Numbered from the stretch's first letter, positions 15,744 through 24,475 are shown. The stretch: DNA of 41,590 bases from Candidatus Caldisaccharidevorator malaysiensis (GCA_025057575.1 JANXBO010000014.1:11119-52708), one strand, 5' to 3'. The notes: generated by a model not told the origin, from the sequence alone. Translations and numbers: made by a program.

Positions 15744-16922
15744 ATGGAGCCCTCCCTGCGTTGGCTGATTGTCGCCGATGATGTGACGGGTGCTGCCGAC
15801 ACGGCTGTCCTCTTTGCTCTTGCGGGGCACAAAACAATCGTTTCATTGTCAGCCGATTGGGAGAGAGCCGACGCGGAGGTCCTCGCTATGGACGCTGCCG
15901 GTCGGTCCCTTAGGGCGGACGATGCCCGAAGGGTGATGGTTCATTTCTTCTCCACCCTTAGGTCGGACCATAAGTTTTTGAAGATAGACAGCACCCTGAG
16001 AGGTCCCATAGGGGCTATGGTGGACGGTGCCCTATCAGCGACGGGGTCACGATGGGGGATCGTTTGTCCCGCTGTTCCTTCTCAGGGAAGGATCGTCCGA
16101 GACGGTCAACTATTCGTTCACGGTCAGCCTTTGGCGGTGAGTCCGTTTGCCCTCCTTGGCTCCCCACCGATCCGATCCAGCGCCGTTGCGGACAGACTGC
16201 TGAGCACTGGGTTGAGCGGATGGCAATTGAGGCATCTTGCCATAACCTCAGCAAGATCGGTCGCACAGATTCGGTCTTTTTTGTTGGACGCTGCTCAGGT
16301 GGGCTGCCTTGTCCTTGCCGATGCGGAAGATCAGGAGACGCTCAACCGCATTGCCGAAACGGCTTTAACCATTGACCCAAAACCTCTTTGGATCGGAGCG
16401 TCCGGACTTGCCCAAGCCATCGCCCGACCCCCTTTTGTGACGGGTCTGATCGGTCCGCTACCGCCCCTTTGCAGAGTCCTGATTGTCTCTGGCAGCACCC
16501 ATCCGGTGACCGAGGAGCAACTCCATTGCCTGAAAGAGGCGGGGATTCCCATCATAGAACCGGCATCGTTGGGAGGGGACAAAGAGGAGTGGACTTCTCT
16601 GCCTGCCCTTGCGGTGCGAACGGCGGCAAGCGGTCCAAGTTTGAAGGATTCTGAAGAGTCACTCCGGGACTTGGTTTTGAAATGGACGGTGGGCGGTCGT
16701 TCGGGAATCGTGGTCATTGGTGGCGACACCGCCCGGAGGATTTTCACGGTAATTGGCGTTAAAAAATGGCGTCTGATCGGCGCCTTGGCTCCTGGCGTTC
16801 CTGTCGGAATCGCTGATCGGGGCTTGGAGACCCTGGTCGTTGCGACGAAGGCGGGAGGGTTCGGTGAGTCGAAGACGCTCATCAATGTTGTTGCCCTTCT
16901 TCTTGGCAAGTCGTTCGGTTGA
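15744..16922 (+). CDS. Four-carbon acid sugar kinase family protein (OtnK/DtnK-like)
   Basis: The 392-residue protein has the two-domain layout of the former DUF1537 family. The N-terminal ADDVTGAAD motif (11-19) and KIDSTLRG (80-87) bind the sugar acid, and the C-terminal GGDTA and KAGGFG motifs bind ATP. Characterised members phosphorylate D-threonate, D-erythronate or 3-oxo-tetronate, usually beside a PdxA2-type dehydrogenase or an aldolase. Here the partner is a class V aminotransferase whose possible ATG overlaps this stop, so the substrate may differ. The ATG at 15744 follows a weak AGGA. Substrate is not predictable from the sequence. Confidence 0.87.
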   Translation: MEPSLRWLIVADDVTGAADTAVLFALAGHKTIVSLSADWERADAEVLAMDAAGRSLRADDARRVMVHFFSTLRSDHKFLKIDSTLRGPIGAMVDGALSATGSRWGIVCPAVPSQGRIVRDGQLFVHGQPLAVSPFALLGSPPIRSSAVADRLLSTGLSGWQLRHLAITSARSVAQIRSFLLDAAQVGCLVLADAEDQETLNRIAETALTIDPKPLWIGASGLAQAIARPPFVTGLIGPLPPLCRVLIVSGSTHPVTEEQLHCLKEAGIPIIEPASLGGDKEEWTSLPALAVRTAASGPSLKDSEESLRDLVLKWTVGGRSGIVVIGGDTARRIFTVIGVKKWRLIGALAPGVPVGIADRGLETLVVATKAGGFGESKTLINVVALLLGKSFG

Positions 16923-16966
16923 TGGCATCCTTGTCCTTTGAGAGGAAGGACGGAGGCGATAAGAAG

Positions 16967-18184
16967 ATGACCCAAGAGGAAGACATTAAATGGCAGGATC
17001 TGGCGCCACCCGAGAGGATTTTGATGGGACCTGGTCCCAGCAATGTGGACCCGAGGGTCCTGAGAGCCCTTATTCATCAGCCCATCGGTCATCTGGACCC
17101 TGAGTTTTTGACGGTTATGGACGAGGTGCGCAGTGCCCTCCGGCGCCTCTTTCGGACCCAGAACGAATTGACCTTTCCCGTCTCTGGAACGGGCTCTGGG
17201 GGAATGGAGAGTTGCTTAGCAAACCTTATTGAGCCGGGGGACAAGGTCCTTGTTTTTGTCATTGGCTTTTTCGGCGACCGGATCGCTCAGATGGCTAAGA
17301 GGCTGGGTGCCGACTTAGTTGTTTATGAAAAGCCGTGGGGGCAAGCGGTAAACAGCGAGGAGGTCCGGTCGCAGATTCAGAAGCATATGCCGAAGATCAT
17401 TGCCCTGGTGCACGGGGAAACTTCTACCGGCGTCCTCCAACCTCTTGAGGGGATTGGTGCTTTGGCGAGAGAATACGACTCTCTCCTTTTGGTGGACACG
17501 GTCGCCACCCTTGGGGGCGTTCCCTTCGGTGCTGATGAACTGTTAGTGGATGCCACCTTTTCGGCAACCCAGAAGTGCCTGAGCGCTCCACCCGGTCTGG
17601 CACCGGTCACCTACGGAGAAAGGGCTATAGCGAAATTGAAAGCCCGCCGACAGCCGCCCGTTTCGTGGTATTTTGATGCGCTCCTCCTTCGTTCCTATTG
17701 GGGCGAGGACCGAGCCTATCATCACACAGCACCCATCAATATGGTTTTTGCTCTTCGGGAAGCCTTGCGGTTGATTGAGGAGGAAGGATTGGAAAACCGG
17801 TGGGCTCGCCATCGGGTCAACAGCGAGGCGCTGTCCGCCGGTTTGCAGGCTTTGGGTCTGCAGTTTCTCGTTACCGAACCAGAGCATCGGCTTCCTGTAT
17901 TGACATCCATCATCCCACCGGCATCGGTGGATGAGGGTAAAGTCCGCAAGCGCCTGCTGACGGAGTTCCATTTGGAGATCGGTGCCGGGCTGGGTCCTTA
18001 CAAAGGGCGCCTGTGGCGGTTCGGTCTGATGGGGCACTCGTCGCAAAAAAGGAATGTCCTTCTTGCCCTGAGCGCTCTCGCTACCGTTCTTCGCTCGGAG
18101 GGGTTCGCTTGCTCCGCCGATGATGCCCTATCGGCAGCGGAAAGCGTCTACCAGAAGTCCTACCAAGTTCGGGTAGAAGTCTGA
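16967..18184 (+). CDS. Class V aminotransferase, alanine-glyoxylate/serine-pyruvate type
   Basis: This PLP enzyme (405 residues) has the family's N-terminal MGPGPSNV (20-27), the SGTGSGGME cofactor loop (73-81), HGETSTG (149-155), LLLVDTVATLGG (173-184) and the Schiff-base Lys203 in SATQK. A VNSEAL helix and a GLGPYKGRLWRFGLMG C-terminal region also fit AGXT-type enzymes. These proteins move amino groups between alanine or serine and glyoxylate or pyruvate. I chose ATG 16967 because GGAGG lies upstream. ATG 16922, overlapping the kinase stop, would add 15 residues but has no ribosome-binding site. Co-expression with the kinase is very likely. The natural substrate pair is unproven. Confidence 0.9.
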   Translation: MTQEEDIKWQDLAPPERILMGPGPSNVDPRVLRALIHQPIGHLDPEFLTVMDEVRSALRRLFRTQNELTFPVSGTGSGGMESCLANLIEPGDKVLVFVIGFFGDRIAQMAKRLGADLVVYEKPWGQAVNSEEVRSQIQKHMPKIIALVHGETSTGVLQPLEGIGALAREYDSLLLVDTVATLGGVPFGADELLVDATFSATQKCLSAPPGLAPVTYGERAIAKLKARRQPPVSWYFDALLLRSYWGEDRAYHHTAPINMVFALREALRLIEEEGLENRWARHRVNSEALSAGLQALGLQFLVTEPEHRLPVLTSIIPPASVDEGKVRKRLLTEFHLEIGAGLGPYKGRLWRFGLMGHSSQKRNVLLALSALATVLRSEGFACSADDALSAAESVYQKSYQVRVEV

Positions 18185-18224
18185 CCTTTTGCCTTCCGTG
18201 ATGGATTTTTTTAAGGGCTGCCGC

Positions 18225-18836
18225 TCAACTGACCAGGGATATGAAAGTGATGTAGACAACGAGGTGCGTGACAAAGGCGGGAAGAAAAGAATTGGCTCTT
18301 TCGCAGACCAACGCCAGGACCAGACCCGCAACAAAGGACCCCAGAAATTCGGGAAAGGGCTTGCCCCAGTGGGCGGCAGCAAATAGGAGAGTCGGATAGA
18401 CGATCGCTAACAACCGGCTAAAGGGAAGGAGACCGAACAGGAGAAAGCCTCGGAAAAGAAACTCCCAACCCCACATATACAGAGCCATCAAGAAGAGGTA
18501 AGTCAAGGGAGCCTTACTGGCAAGGAAGTAGAGAGGACGGTAATAATCCTGAAAGGAAGGCTGGTTTCTTGCCCAGAAAACGAAAGGGATCATGATCAGC
18601 CAAAGGATAAAGCTGGCGAGAAAGCCAAAGCGCCAGTCGCCGAGGGACAAACCCCATCCTCGCCACGATCCGGAAAGAGACCCTATTAGACCCACGGGAA
18701 CGAGAAAGCCGCAAAGGAAAGACCAAAGGCACCAGTGTCTCAGTTGATCAAAAGGGTGAAAAGGGGAAAGGTATTCCGAGGCGGTTAACAGGAGACCGCA
18801 AGTCATTAAAAAAACAGCGCGTGCAAGGGGTGACAT
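18225..18836 (-). CDS. CPBP-family intramembrane protease-like protein
   Basis: The 203 residues form about six membrane segments. Motif 1 reads WEFLFR (124-129), giving the ExxxR pattern with Trp in place of the usual first Glu. Motif 2 has His156 (AAHWG) and motif 3 His191 (FVTHLVVY). These are the residues proposed to hold a metal in CPBP/Abi proteins, some of which cleave or process membrane proteins (Rce1 relatives). The gene ends 40 bases from the convergent aminotransferase and starts 11 bases after the diadenylate cyclase stop, so it is probably co-transcribed with it. Its substrate is unknown. Confidence 0.8.
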   Translation of the reverse strand: MSPLARAVFLMTCGLLLTASEYLSPFHPFDQLRHWCLWSFLCGFLVPVGLIGSLSGSWRGWGLSLGDWRFGFLASFILWLIMIPFVFWARNQPSFQDYYRPLYFLASKAPLTYLFLMALYMWGWEFLFRGFLLFGLLPFSRLLAIVYPTLLFAAAHWGKPFPEFLGSFVAGLVLALVCERANSFLPAFVTHLVVYITFISLVS

Positions 18837-18847
18837 AGGGTAAAAGG

Positions 18848-19837
18848 CTAAACCGGTCGTTCTATCTCGGTCACCATCCGTCCGCCAGAGAAAACCCGGA
18901 CGGCGCCGGTAGAACTGGAGACGGTAATCGCCATCGCATCCGTTACAGCGGTGATGCCCGCAGCGGCAGCGTGACGGGCACCCAAACCCATCGGCAAATC
19001 TTCGTGAGATAGACTGGGCTGAAGATAAACCCCTGCTGCTTCCACGACCCCATCACTGCGAACGAGGAAGGCACCATCAATAGCGCTAAATTCCTTTATG
19101 GTCTCGGTCAATTGGGGGTCCAAGATATTGCGCTCGTTCTCCGGATAGCCCCGAAACGGATTCAGGACCAGTGGGCGACTAAACCGCAAGACATTTTCGG
19201 TATCTCCAATCACAAAGATCGTGCCCACCGGCTTCCGCTCCCGACCCTCAGCAGCGATCTGAATGGCGATTTCCAAAACTCGTTCAAAGACCTCCGGATG
19301 AACCTGTTGGCTGATGAGGGAACTGGAACTGGCAAAGAGTTCATATTCGTCCTTTACGGTCACCAAAACGAGAGTGTCCAACTGCTGAGACTGGAGAGGA
19401 CCTGCCAGGCAAACAAGGACGTCATCGGTTCCCACCACTCCTTGAGCAATGCCTAAGACCAAAGCGAGTTTAATCTGGTCCAAGCGGGGAAGCCGGACAG
19501 GAGGTAGGTCAATGACCGTGTGGACTTTTTCTTTTACCTCGTCGGGCAGGGACGGGCAGGAAGTGGCTAAGAGAACCGGAATGCGCACGGCATCGGGGTC
19601 GGGTAGCATTAAGTGCTCCGGTCTTCCACAGATCAAAATGGCACTGGCTCCCTCGTGGCGGGCGAGAGTGAAAGCAGCGTGGAGAAACGGTTCCTTTAGT
19701 TCTGGGGTGACGATTTCTTCATCTTTTTTTGTCTTCTTCTTTCCTTCTTTGTCCGGCACTAAAGTCACCTTTTGGATGTCTAACTTTACCGTCTCCGAAT
19801 CGTAAGTCCTGGCTGTATACTTTGATTCAATCCTCAT
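18848..19837 (-). CDS. DisA-type diadenylate cyclase, DacZ-like architecture
   Basis: DAC proteins make cyclic di-AMP from two ATP. The 329-residue product has an N-terminal region (about 45-165) resembling the pyruvate-kinase C-terminal fold, with VVGTDDVLVCLAG. A C-terminal DAC domain (about 180-320) has the DGA motif (254-256), LPMGLGARH (281-289) and TDAMAI (299-304). This pairing is the layout described for archaeal DacZ rather than bacterial DisA, CdaA or CdaS. The usual RHR motif reads RHA (288-290), which may weaken activity. There is no membrane segment, so it is cytosolic. The ATG at 19837 has no clear ribosome-binding site and is only 35 bases from the divergent murA start. The CPBP gene follows after 11 bases. 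Confidence 0.85.
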   Translation of the reverse strand: MRIESKYTARTYDSETVKLDIQKVTLVPDKEGKKKTKKDEEIVTPELKEPFLHAAFTLARHEGASAILICGRPEHLMLPDPDAVRIPVLLATSCPSLPDEVKEKVHTVIDLPPVRLPRLDQIKLALVLGIAQGVVGTDDVLVCLAGPLQSQQLDTLVLVTVKDEYELFASSSSLISQQVHPEVFERVLEIAIQIAAEGRERKPVGTIFVIGDTENVLRFSRPLVLNPFRGYPENERNILDPQLTETIKEFSAIDGAFLVRSDGVVEAAGVYLQPSLSHEDLPMGLGARHAAAAGITAVTDAMAITVSSSTGAVRVFSGGRMVTEIERPV

Positions 19838-19872
19838 TTCTTGACAAGTGAGTTTGGAGAGTGAGACGGGGA

Positions 19873-21207
19873 ATGGCAGTGATGAGGGTGGCTGGCGGGC
19901 AGGTCCTGCGCGGTTGCCTGGAAATAGGGGGTAGCAAAAATGGAGCCCTGGCGCTCCTACCGGTTGCCCTTTTGGCTCCGGGCACCTATACCTTTGATGG
20001 AGTTCCCGATGTGACGGATATTCATATCCTTTTGGACCTGTTTCGGCGCCTGGAAGTGAAGGCGCAATTGGCTTCGGGCACCGTTCAACTGGATACCACT
20101 CAATTAGTTAATAAACCCCTCCCAGATGGTAAGGTGTCGCGGATTCGCGCTTCCATTTACCTGGCAGGGGTTTTGCTGGCTCGGTTCGGTGAAGTGACGA
20201 TCGGGCTGCCTGGGGGTTGTCCCTTAAGCAGAAAAGTAGATTTTCATATGGCGGCGTTTGAAAAAATGGGCGCCCAGGTCCAGTGCGAGGGGGAGATTCT
20301 CAGAGCCTTTTGTCCCAGTGGTCGTCTGCAGGGTACCGTTCTGGAATTGGATCCCCGCTGGCGGAGCGTGGGGACTACGGTCAATATTCTGCTCGCCGCC
20401 AGTCTGGCTGAGGGGACCACCATCATCCGCAATGCGGCGATGGACCCTGAGGTGGTCGCTTGTGCGCAGCATCTAAAAGCGATGGGCGCCCGCATCACTG
20501 GTGAAGGGACGACGACTGTGGCGATAGAAGGGGTGCGGAACCTGAGACCCATTGACGGACGGGTCATCCCCGACCGGCTGGTCGCCGGTTCGTATTTGGC
20601 GATGGCGGCAGCGACCAATGGATCCATTACCGTCACTGGGGTTCCTCCCGATTGGCTGTCCCCCTTTCTGAGCAAACTTCAGGAAGCAGGGGTCCGTTTG
20701 AAGGTCGGCAGTTATGACATTACGGTAGAAGAGGGGAAAGGAAGACCCAAACCCGTTGCTCTGATGACCGAACCGTTCCCCGGCTTTCCGACCGACCTGC
20801 AACCCCTAATGTCTGCCGTTTTGTCCCGATGCGACGGTATCAGTCTTATTGTAGAAACCATTCACAGGGACCGCCTCTTGTATGCAGAAGAACTGAACAA
20901 AATGGGCGCTCGCATCCTAACGGAGACGGCGGCGAACCCCAACGGGCTGCCGTCTATCGCTTGGATTTCCGGGGTTCCGGCTCTGAGGGGAGCGGTTGTG
21001 GAAGCGACGGATTTGAGAGCGGGTGCTGCTCTCCTTACCGCTGCTCTGGCAGCCGAGGGGGAAACTTGGATTCGCAACGGAGAAAAGATTTTAAGAGGCT
21101 ATGAGAAAATTGTGGATGCCTTAAAGTCTTTGGGAGCAAATTTAGAAATGACCGAAGAGGATCAGGTGGTTTACGGTGTGGCCGCTGGCGCCCAAACTGG
21201 GGATTGA
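19873..21207 (+). CDS. murA: UDP-N-acetylglucosamine 1-carboxyvinyltransferase
   Basis: MurA transfers enolpyruvate from PEP to UDP-GlcNAc, the first committed step of peptidoglycan synthesis. The 444-residue protein starting at ATG 19873 has Lys22-Asn23 (SKNGA) in the same position as E. coli MurA. It also has the catalytic Cys116 in GLPGGCPLSRKVD, so fosfomycin sensitivity would be expected. FPTDLQP and the two-fold EPSP-synthase repeat are intact. GTG 19861 and ATG 19882 are alternative starts. The GGAG at 19856 is far from 19873, so the start is uncertain by a few codons. mreB overlaps the 3' end. Confidence 0.96.
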   Translation: MAVMRVAGGQVLRGCLEIGGSKNGALALLPVALLAPGTYTFDGVPDVTDIHILLDLFRRLEVKAQLASGTVQLDTTQLVNKPLPDGKVSRIRASIYLAGVLLARFGEVTIGLPGGCPLSRKVDFHMAAFEKMGAQVQCEGEILRAFCPSGRLQGTVLELDPRWRSVGTTVNILLAASLAEGTTIIRNAAMDPEVVACAQHLKAMGARITGEGTTTVAIEGVRNLRPIDGRVIPDRLVAGSYLAMAAATNGSITVTGVPPDWLSPFLSKLQEAGVRLKVGSYDITVEEGKGRPKPVALMTEPFPGFPTDLQPLMSAVLSRCDGISLIVETIHRDRLLYAEELNKMGARILTETAANPNGLPSIAWISGVPALRGAVVEATDLRAGAALLTAALAAEGETWIRNGEKILRGYEKIVDALKSLGANLEMTEEDQVVYGVAAGAQTGD

Positions 21208-22177
21208 CTTGGGCACAACGAAGGTCCGAGTGTTCATAAAAGGACGGGGAATCGTCGTTCAGGAGCCGTCAGTCGTGGCGATGAACCGGAAGGGGAAGAT
21301 CCTGTTTGTCGGAGAAGAAGCCAAGAGGATGCTGGGTAAGACTCCGGGGACCATCATCGCTCGCCAGCCCCTCAGGGACGGTGTGATTGCCGATTATACA
21401 ACGACGACGGCGATGCTTCGGTATTTCATTCGGAAGGCTCTGGGTCCGTTTGCGCTCTTCAAGCCGGAAGTTTTGGTCTGCGTGCCGGCAAAGGCGACTA
21501 ATGTAGAAAAAAGGGCGGTGGTGGATGCTGCCTTAGAGGCGGGTGCTCGGAAAGCCTTTCCGATTGAAGAGCCTATGGCGGCTGCCATCGGTTCGGGTCT
21601 GCCCATTATGGAACCAGGAGCCAATGTGACGGTTGACATCGGTGGTGGGACGACCAATATCGCCGTCATTTCCTTAGGTGGGATCGTCATCAGCGACTGC
21701 ATCCGAATCGGCGGGATCAAAATGGACGAAGCCGTGGCGAGATACATCAAAAGGGAATACAACCTTCTCATCGGCGAGCAGACCGCCGAGGACCTGAAGG
21801 TGCGCATCGGGTCCGCCTACAAATTGCCCCAGGAACTGAAGGCGGATGTCCCTGGGAGAGATATGGTAACGGGCTTGCCTAAGACCATCACGGTTACTTC
21901 CGAGGAGATCCGCGAGGCTCTGATGGAGCCCGTTTCTCAAATCGTCAGCCGAGTCAAGGTAGTCCTTGAGAAAACACCACCCGAACTGGCTGCTGATATG
22001 GTGACAAAAGGACTGGTGTTAAGCGGCGGCGGTGCCCTTTTGAGGGGTCTGGATAAACTGCTTAGTTTGGAAACGGGTTTGCCGGTCGTCTTAGCCGACG
22101 ATCCCCTTTCTGCCGTCGCCATCGGCACGGGCAGGGCTTTAGATTTATTGCCCTACCTGCATCTGGATAACGAGTAG
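21176..22177 (+). CDS. mreB: Rod shape-determining protein MreB
   Basis: This actin homologue polymerises under the inner membrane and guides elongation-mode wall synthesis. The 333 residues contain phosphate-1 GIDLGTTKV, the connect and phosphate-2 motifs (VDIGGGTTN) and the adenosine motif LSGGGALLRGLD, all intact. A short hydrophobic N-terminus (MWPL) could insert into the membrane. The GTG start overlaps murA by 32 bases and has AGGTGG inside murA, suggesting translational coupling. mreC and mreD do not follow. The stop is 2 bases from the convergent NYN gene. Confidence 0.95.
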   Translation: MWPLAPKLGIDLGTTKVRVFIKGRGIVVQEPSVVAMNRKGKILFVGEEAKRMLGKTPGTIIARQPLRDGVIADYTTTTAMLRYFIRKALGPFALFKPEVLVCVPAKATNVEKRAVVDAALEAGARKAFPIEEPMAAAIGSGLPIMEPGANVTVDIGGGTTNIAVISLGGIVISDCIRIGGIKMDEAVARYIKREYNLLIGEQTAEDLKVRIGSAYKLPQELKADVPGRDMVTGLPKTITVTSEEIREALMEPVSQIVSRVKVVLEKTPPELAADMVTKGLVLSGGGALLRGLDKLLSLETGLPVVLADDPLSAVAIGTGRALDLLPYLHLDNE

Positions 22178-22179
22178 CG

Positions 22180-22860
22180 TCAGTCGGGCTTAAAAATGCC
22201 CTCAATTTGAGAAAGATTGATAAACTGGTCACAGGCTCGGATCAGGTCGGGCGAGGTGAGGCGATCGGGTCCGATGACCTTCGTGACGATGCCCATTCTG
22301 CTCAGAAACTCCAGAACGGGTGCAAAATCCCCGTCCCCAGTGACCAGCACCACCTCATCCAAGTAGGGGGCAGTGGCGAGGATTTCCAGCGCCATCTCCA
22401 GATCCGTCGTCGCCTTGACATTCCCATCGGCCATCTTCTTGATCGTCTTCGCTACCACGCGGTAGCCCATCAGCGCCAGTGCATTGAGGAAGTCTTGCTG
22501 TCCCTGATTGTGGGGGTCGTAACAAGAAAAGGCGACACACTTCAACTGCACCCCATCGGACTCCAGAAAATCTTTCAGAACCTTGTAATTGATCTTTGTC
22601 GTTTTGAAGACAGACCGCACGCACATATAGATGTTCTGAATATCCAAAAAGACGCCGACCCGCCAAGTCGGTTCTCGTGGTCTTCGGATGAAGTCGGTCA
22701 CCATCGGACGACTACTGCGCCCGGCTCTCTCTAATGAAGCAACCGACCCCTTTGGTCCCTCCGTCAGTTCCGCAGAACTCTCACTCAGTTCTGTCAGGCT
22801 CTCCTGGTCCTCCGATCTGATCGCCTCATTAAAACCACTTGGTAGCATTTCCTCCGACAT
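22180..22860 (-). CDS. NYN (PIN-like) domain protein, LabA/DUF88 type
   Basis: The 226-residue protein has a disordered acidic N-terminus (about 1-60, many Glu and Ser) and then a NYN domain with FLDIQNI (Asp73), TTDLEMALE (Asp153) and LVTGDGDF (Asp176, Asp178). These acidic residues form the metal site of PIN-like nucleases. Cyanobacterial LabA and human MARF1/LIMKAIN proteins belong here, and some members cleave RNA. ATG 22860 follows AGGAGG at a 12-base spacing. The cysteine-rich in-frame extension upstream lacks a good start. Its own promoter (22918-22945) overlaps the end of the VTT gene. Confidence 0.88.
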   Translation of the reverse strand: MSEEMLPSGFNEAIRSEDQESLTELSESSAELTEGPKGSVASLERAGRSSRPMVTDFIRRPREPTWRVGVFLDIQNIYMCVRSVFKTTKINYKVLKDFLESDGVQLKCVAFSCYDPHNQGQQDFLNALALMGYRVVAKTIKKMADGNVKATTDLEMALEILATAPYLDEVVLVTGDGDFAPVLEFLSRMGIVTKVIGPDRLTSPDLIRACDQFINLSQIEGIFKPD

Positions 22861-22917
22861 AATCTCAAACGACCTCCTATGTTTTGCCAAACAAATTTCC
22901 GAAAAGCCGATAGGAGG

Positions 22918-22945
22918 ATTGTAGCATCGGCAAGGGCAGCGTCTA
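22918..22945 (-). promoter_or_regulatory. Candidate promoter of the NYN gene
   Basis: Minus-strand TAGACG (22945-22940) and TACAAT (22923-22918) have a 16-base spacer. The -10 matches the consensus at 5 of 6 positions and the -35 at 4 of 6. It overlaps the stop codon of the upstream VTT-family gene and lies about 60 bases before the NYN start. Confidence 0.45.
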
Positions 22946-23539
22946 CTTTGAGACTGGTAAAAGGGCTCTACTCCTTCTTCTCCGATGCCAGAAGGCATAG
23001 AGCAAACAGGCGATCCCGATCAAACCCAACAAAAGCCAAAGGGCTTGGTCCATCCTTTTCAGAGCCCACTCGCCCAAAGTGGCTGCCAGGTAGCCCACCG
23101 AAAAGAACCGGGCACCCCGACCCACTACACTGGCTCCGACCATCGCCAAGAGATTAAACCGAAACACACCGCTGGCGATCGTAAAGACTTTATAAGGAAT
23201 CGGGGTGAAGGCAGCGACGAGGATGCACGCAATCCCATATCGTTCGTAGAGGGATTCCACCTGAGCAATTTTCTCTCTCTCAAAAAGCCGTTCCAAAATC
23301 GGTCTGCCTGCCCATTTGCCAAGGATCCAGGCGGCGACTGCTCCCAAAACACTCCCTGCCGTGCACACCAGACCCACAAGAAAGGGTGATTGGGCAAAAG
23401 GCGGCAGAACCAAGACCACCAGAAGCGCATCGGGCGGGACCGGAAAAAAAGAAGATTCAGCAAAAGCAATTCCAAAAAGACCGACCAGACCATATTGGTG
23501 CACGATGTCCTTTGTCCACTCCAAAAGTCCGTTGATCAT
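22943..23539 (-). CDS. VTT-domain (DedA/YqaA-like) membrane protein
   Basis: The 198-residue protein begins with an amphipathic segment and contains AESSFFPVPPDALLV (about 28-42), then a FTPIPYKVFTIASGVF block and GRGARFF. These are hallmarks of the VTT/SNARE-associated family and of YqaA-like members in particular. Some DedA proteins recycle undecaprenyl phosphate or flip phospholipids across the inner membrane. ATG 23539 has AAGGAG 8 bases upstream and was preferred over longer in-frame options. It starts 57 bases after cdsA on the same strand, which fits a membrane-lipid role. Substrate unknown. Confidence 0.87.
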   Translation of the reverse strand: MINGLLEWTKDIVHQYGLVGLFGIAFAESSFFPVPPDALLVVLVLPPFAQSPFLVGLVCTAGSVLGAVAAWILGKWAGRPILERLFEREKIAQVESLYERYGIACILVAAFTPIPYKVFTIASGVFRFNLLAMVGASVVGRGARFFSVGYLAATLGEWALKRMDQALWLLLGLIGIACLLYAFWHRRRRSRALLPVSK

Positions 23540-23596
23540 CGTTTGACTCCTTTTGATCCCGAAACAATGGCATAGGTCGCAAAAAAATGACAATTG

Positions 23597-24448
23597 TTAA
23601 AGAGGCTTCCAAAGCCACAAGACAAGAGCGTTTACCGGTGCCGCCAAAAGGAGGCTATCAAAGCGATCTAAGATGCCCCCGTGTCCCGGAAGAAGGGCGC
23701 TGAAATCCTTAATCCCCAGACTTCTCTTCATCGCTGATTCCAAAAGGTCCCCCGCCCAACCGAAAATGCCGGACAAAATTCCTACGGTAATGCCCACCGC
23801 CAAATTCTTAAAAAGAACAGCCCCCAATCCCATTCCCACGACCAATGAGGTCGCGAAGGCAACCACTGCGCCCTCTACCGTTTTCCCTGGCGAGATGTGG
23901 GGGGCTAAGGGTGTCCTGCCAATTTGAAAACCGGCAAAGTAAGCGGCAGCGTCCGCCATCCAGACGCAGGCACAGACGATCAACAGAAGCGCCAACCCTG
24001 GAGACTCGTCCAAGGGCGGAAGGGGACCGTGAGCGAACCCGATCCCCGCCCGCAACACCGTTACCCCACCGAACAGACTGACATAAACACCGCACAAAAG
24101 ACCGTAAGCGATCCTCTCCGCCGTCTTCATTTCCCGATAAATCCAGCAATGGGCGAGTTCATACAACAGACCGGCAAGGAAAAAAAGGGCACCGACGGCA
24201 CCTAAGACCCGCCGGGCAAAGGGTATTAAGAAGAACGGTGCCGCCACCCCCACCACACCGCTGAAACCCAAAATCCAACTGACTCTCTTGCCCCCTCTCT
24301 GGAGGACCAGTAACAGTTCCAGAGCGGAGAAAACGGCTAAAAACCAGACAAGAATCAAAAAAGGGAAAAAGCCCCAGACGGCAACACCGACAAAAACCAG
24401 AAGACCGAAAAAAGCCGTCCCCACTCTGAGCCCCAGTTGGCGATCCAT
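23597..24448 (-). CDS. cdsA: Phosphatidate cytidylyltransferase
   Basis: CdsA makes CDP-diacylglycerol from phosphatidate and CTP at the inner membrane. The 283 residues form about eight membrane segments. The family signature near the C-terminus is present: GDLLESAMKRSLGIKDFSAL, continuing PGHGGILDRFDS. The ATG has GGGAGG about 9 bases upstream and lies 27 bases after purL. Dolichol- or isoprenoid-related enzymes that often sit beside cdsA (uppS, dxr) are not here. Confidence 0.95.
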   Translation of the reverse strand: MDRQLGLRVGTAFFGLLVFVGVAVWGFFPFLILVWFLAVFSALELLLVLQRGGKRVSWILGFSGVVGVAAPFFLIPFARRVLGAVGALFFLAGLLYELAHCWIYREMKTAERIAYGLLCGVYVSLFGGVTVLRAGIGFAHGPLPPLDESPGLALLLIVCACVWMADAAAYFAGFQIGRTPLAPHISPGKTVEGAVVAFATSLVVGMGLGAVLFKNLAVGITVGILSGIFGWAGDLLESAMKRSLGIKDFSALLPGHGGILDRFDSLLLAAPVNALVLWLWKPL

Positions 24449-24475
24449 CCTCAGAAACCTCCCGACCGGCTGTCG

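Noticed and set aside
19841-19869. TTGACA close to the murA start as a promoter.
   Set aside because: The hexamer 17 bases downstream (AGACGG) is not a -10, and it would fall inside the murA start region.
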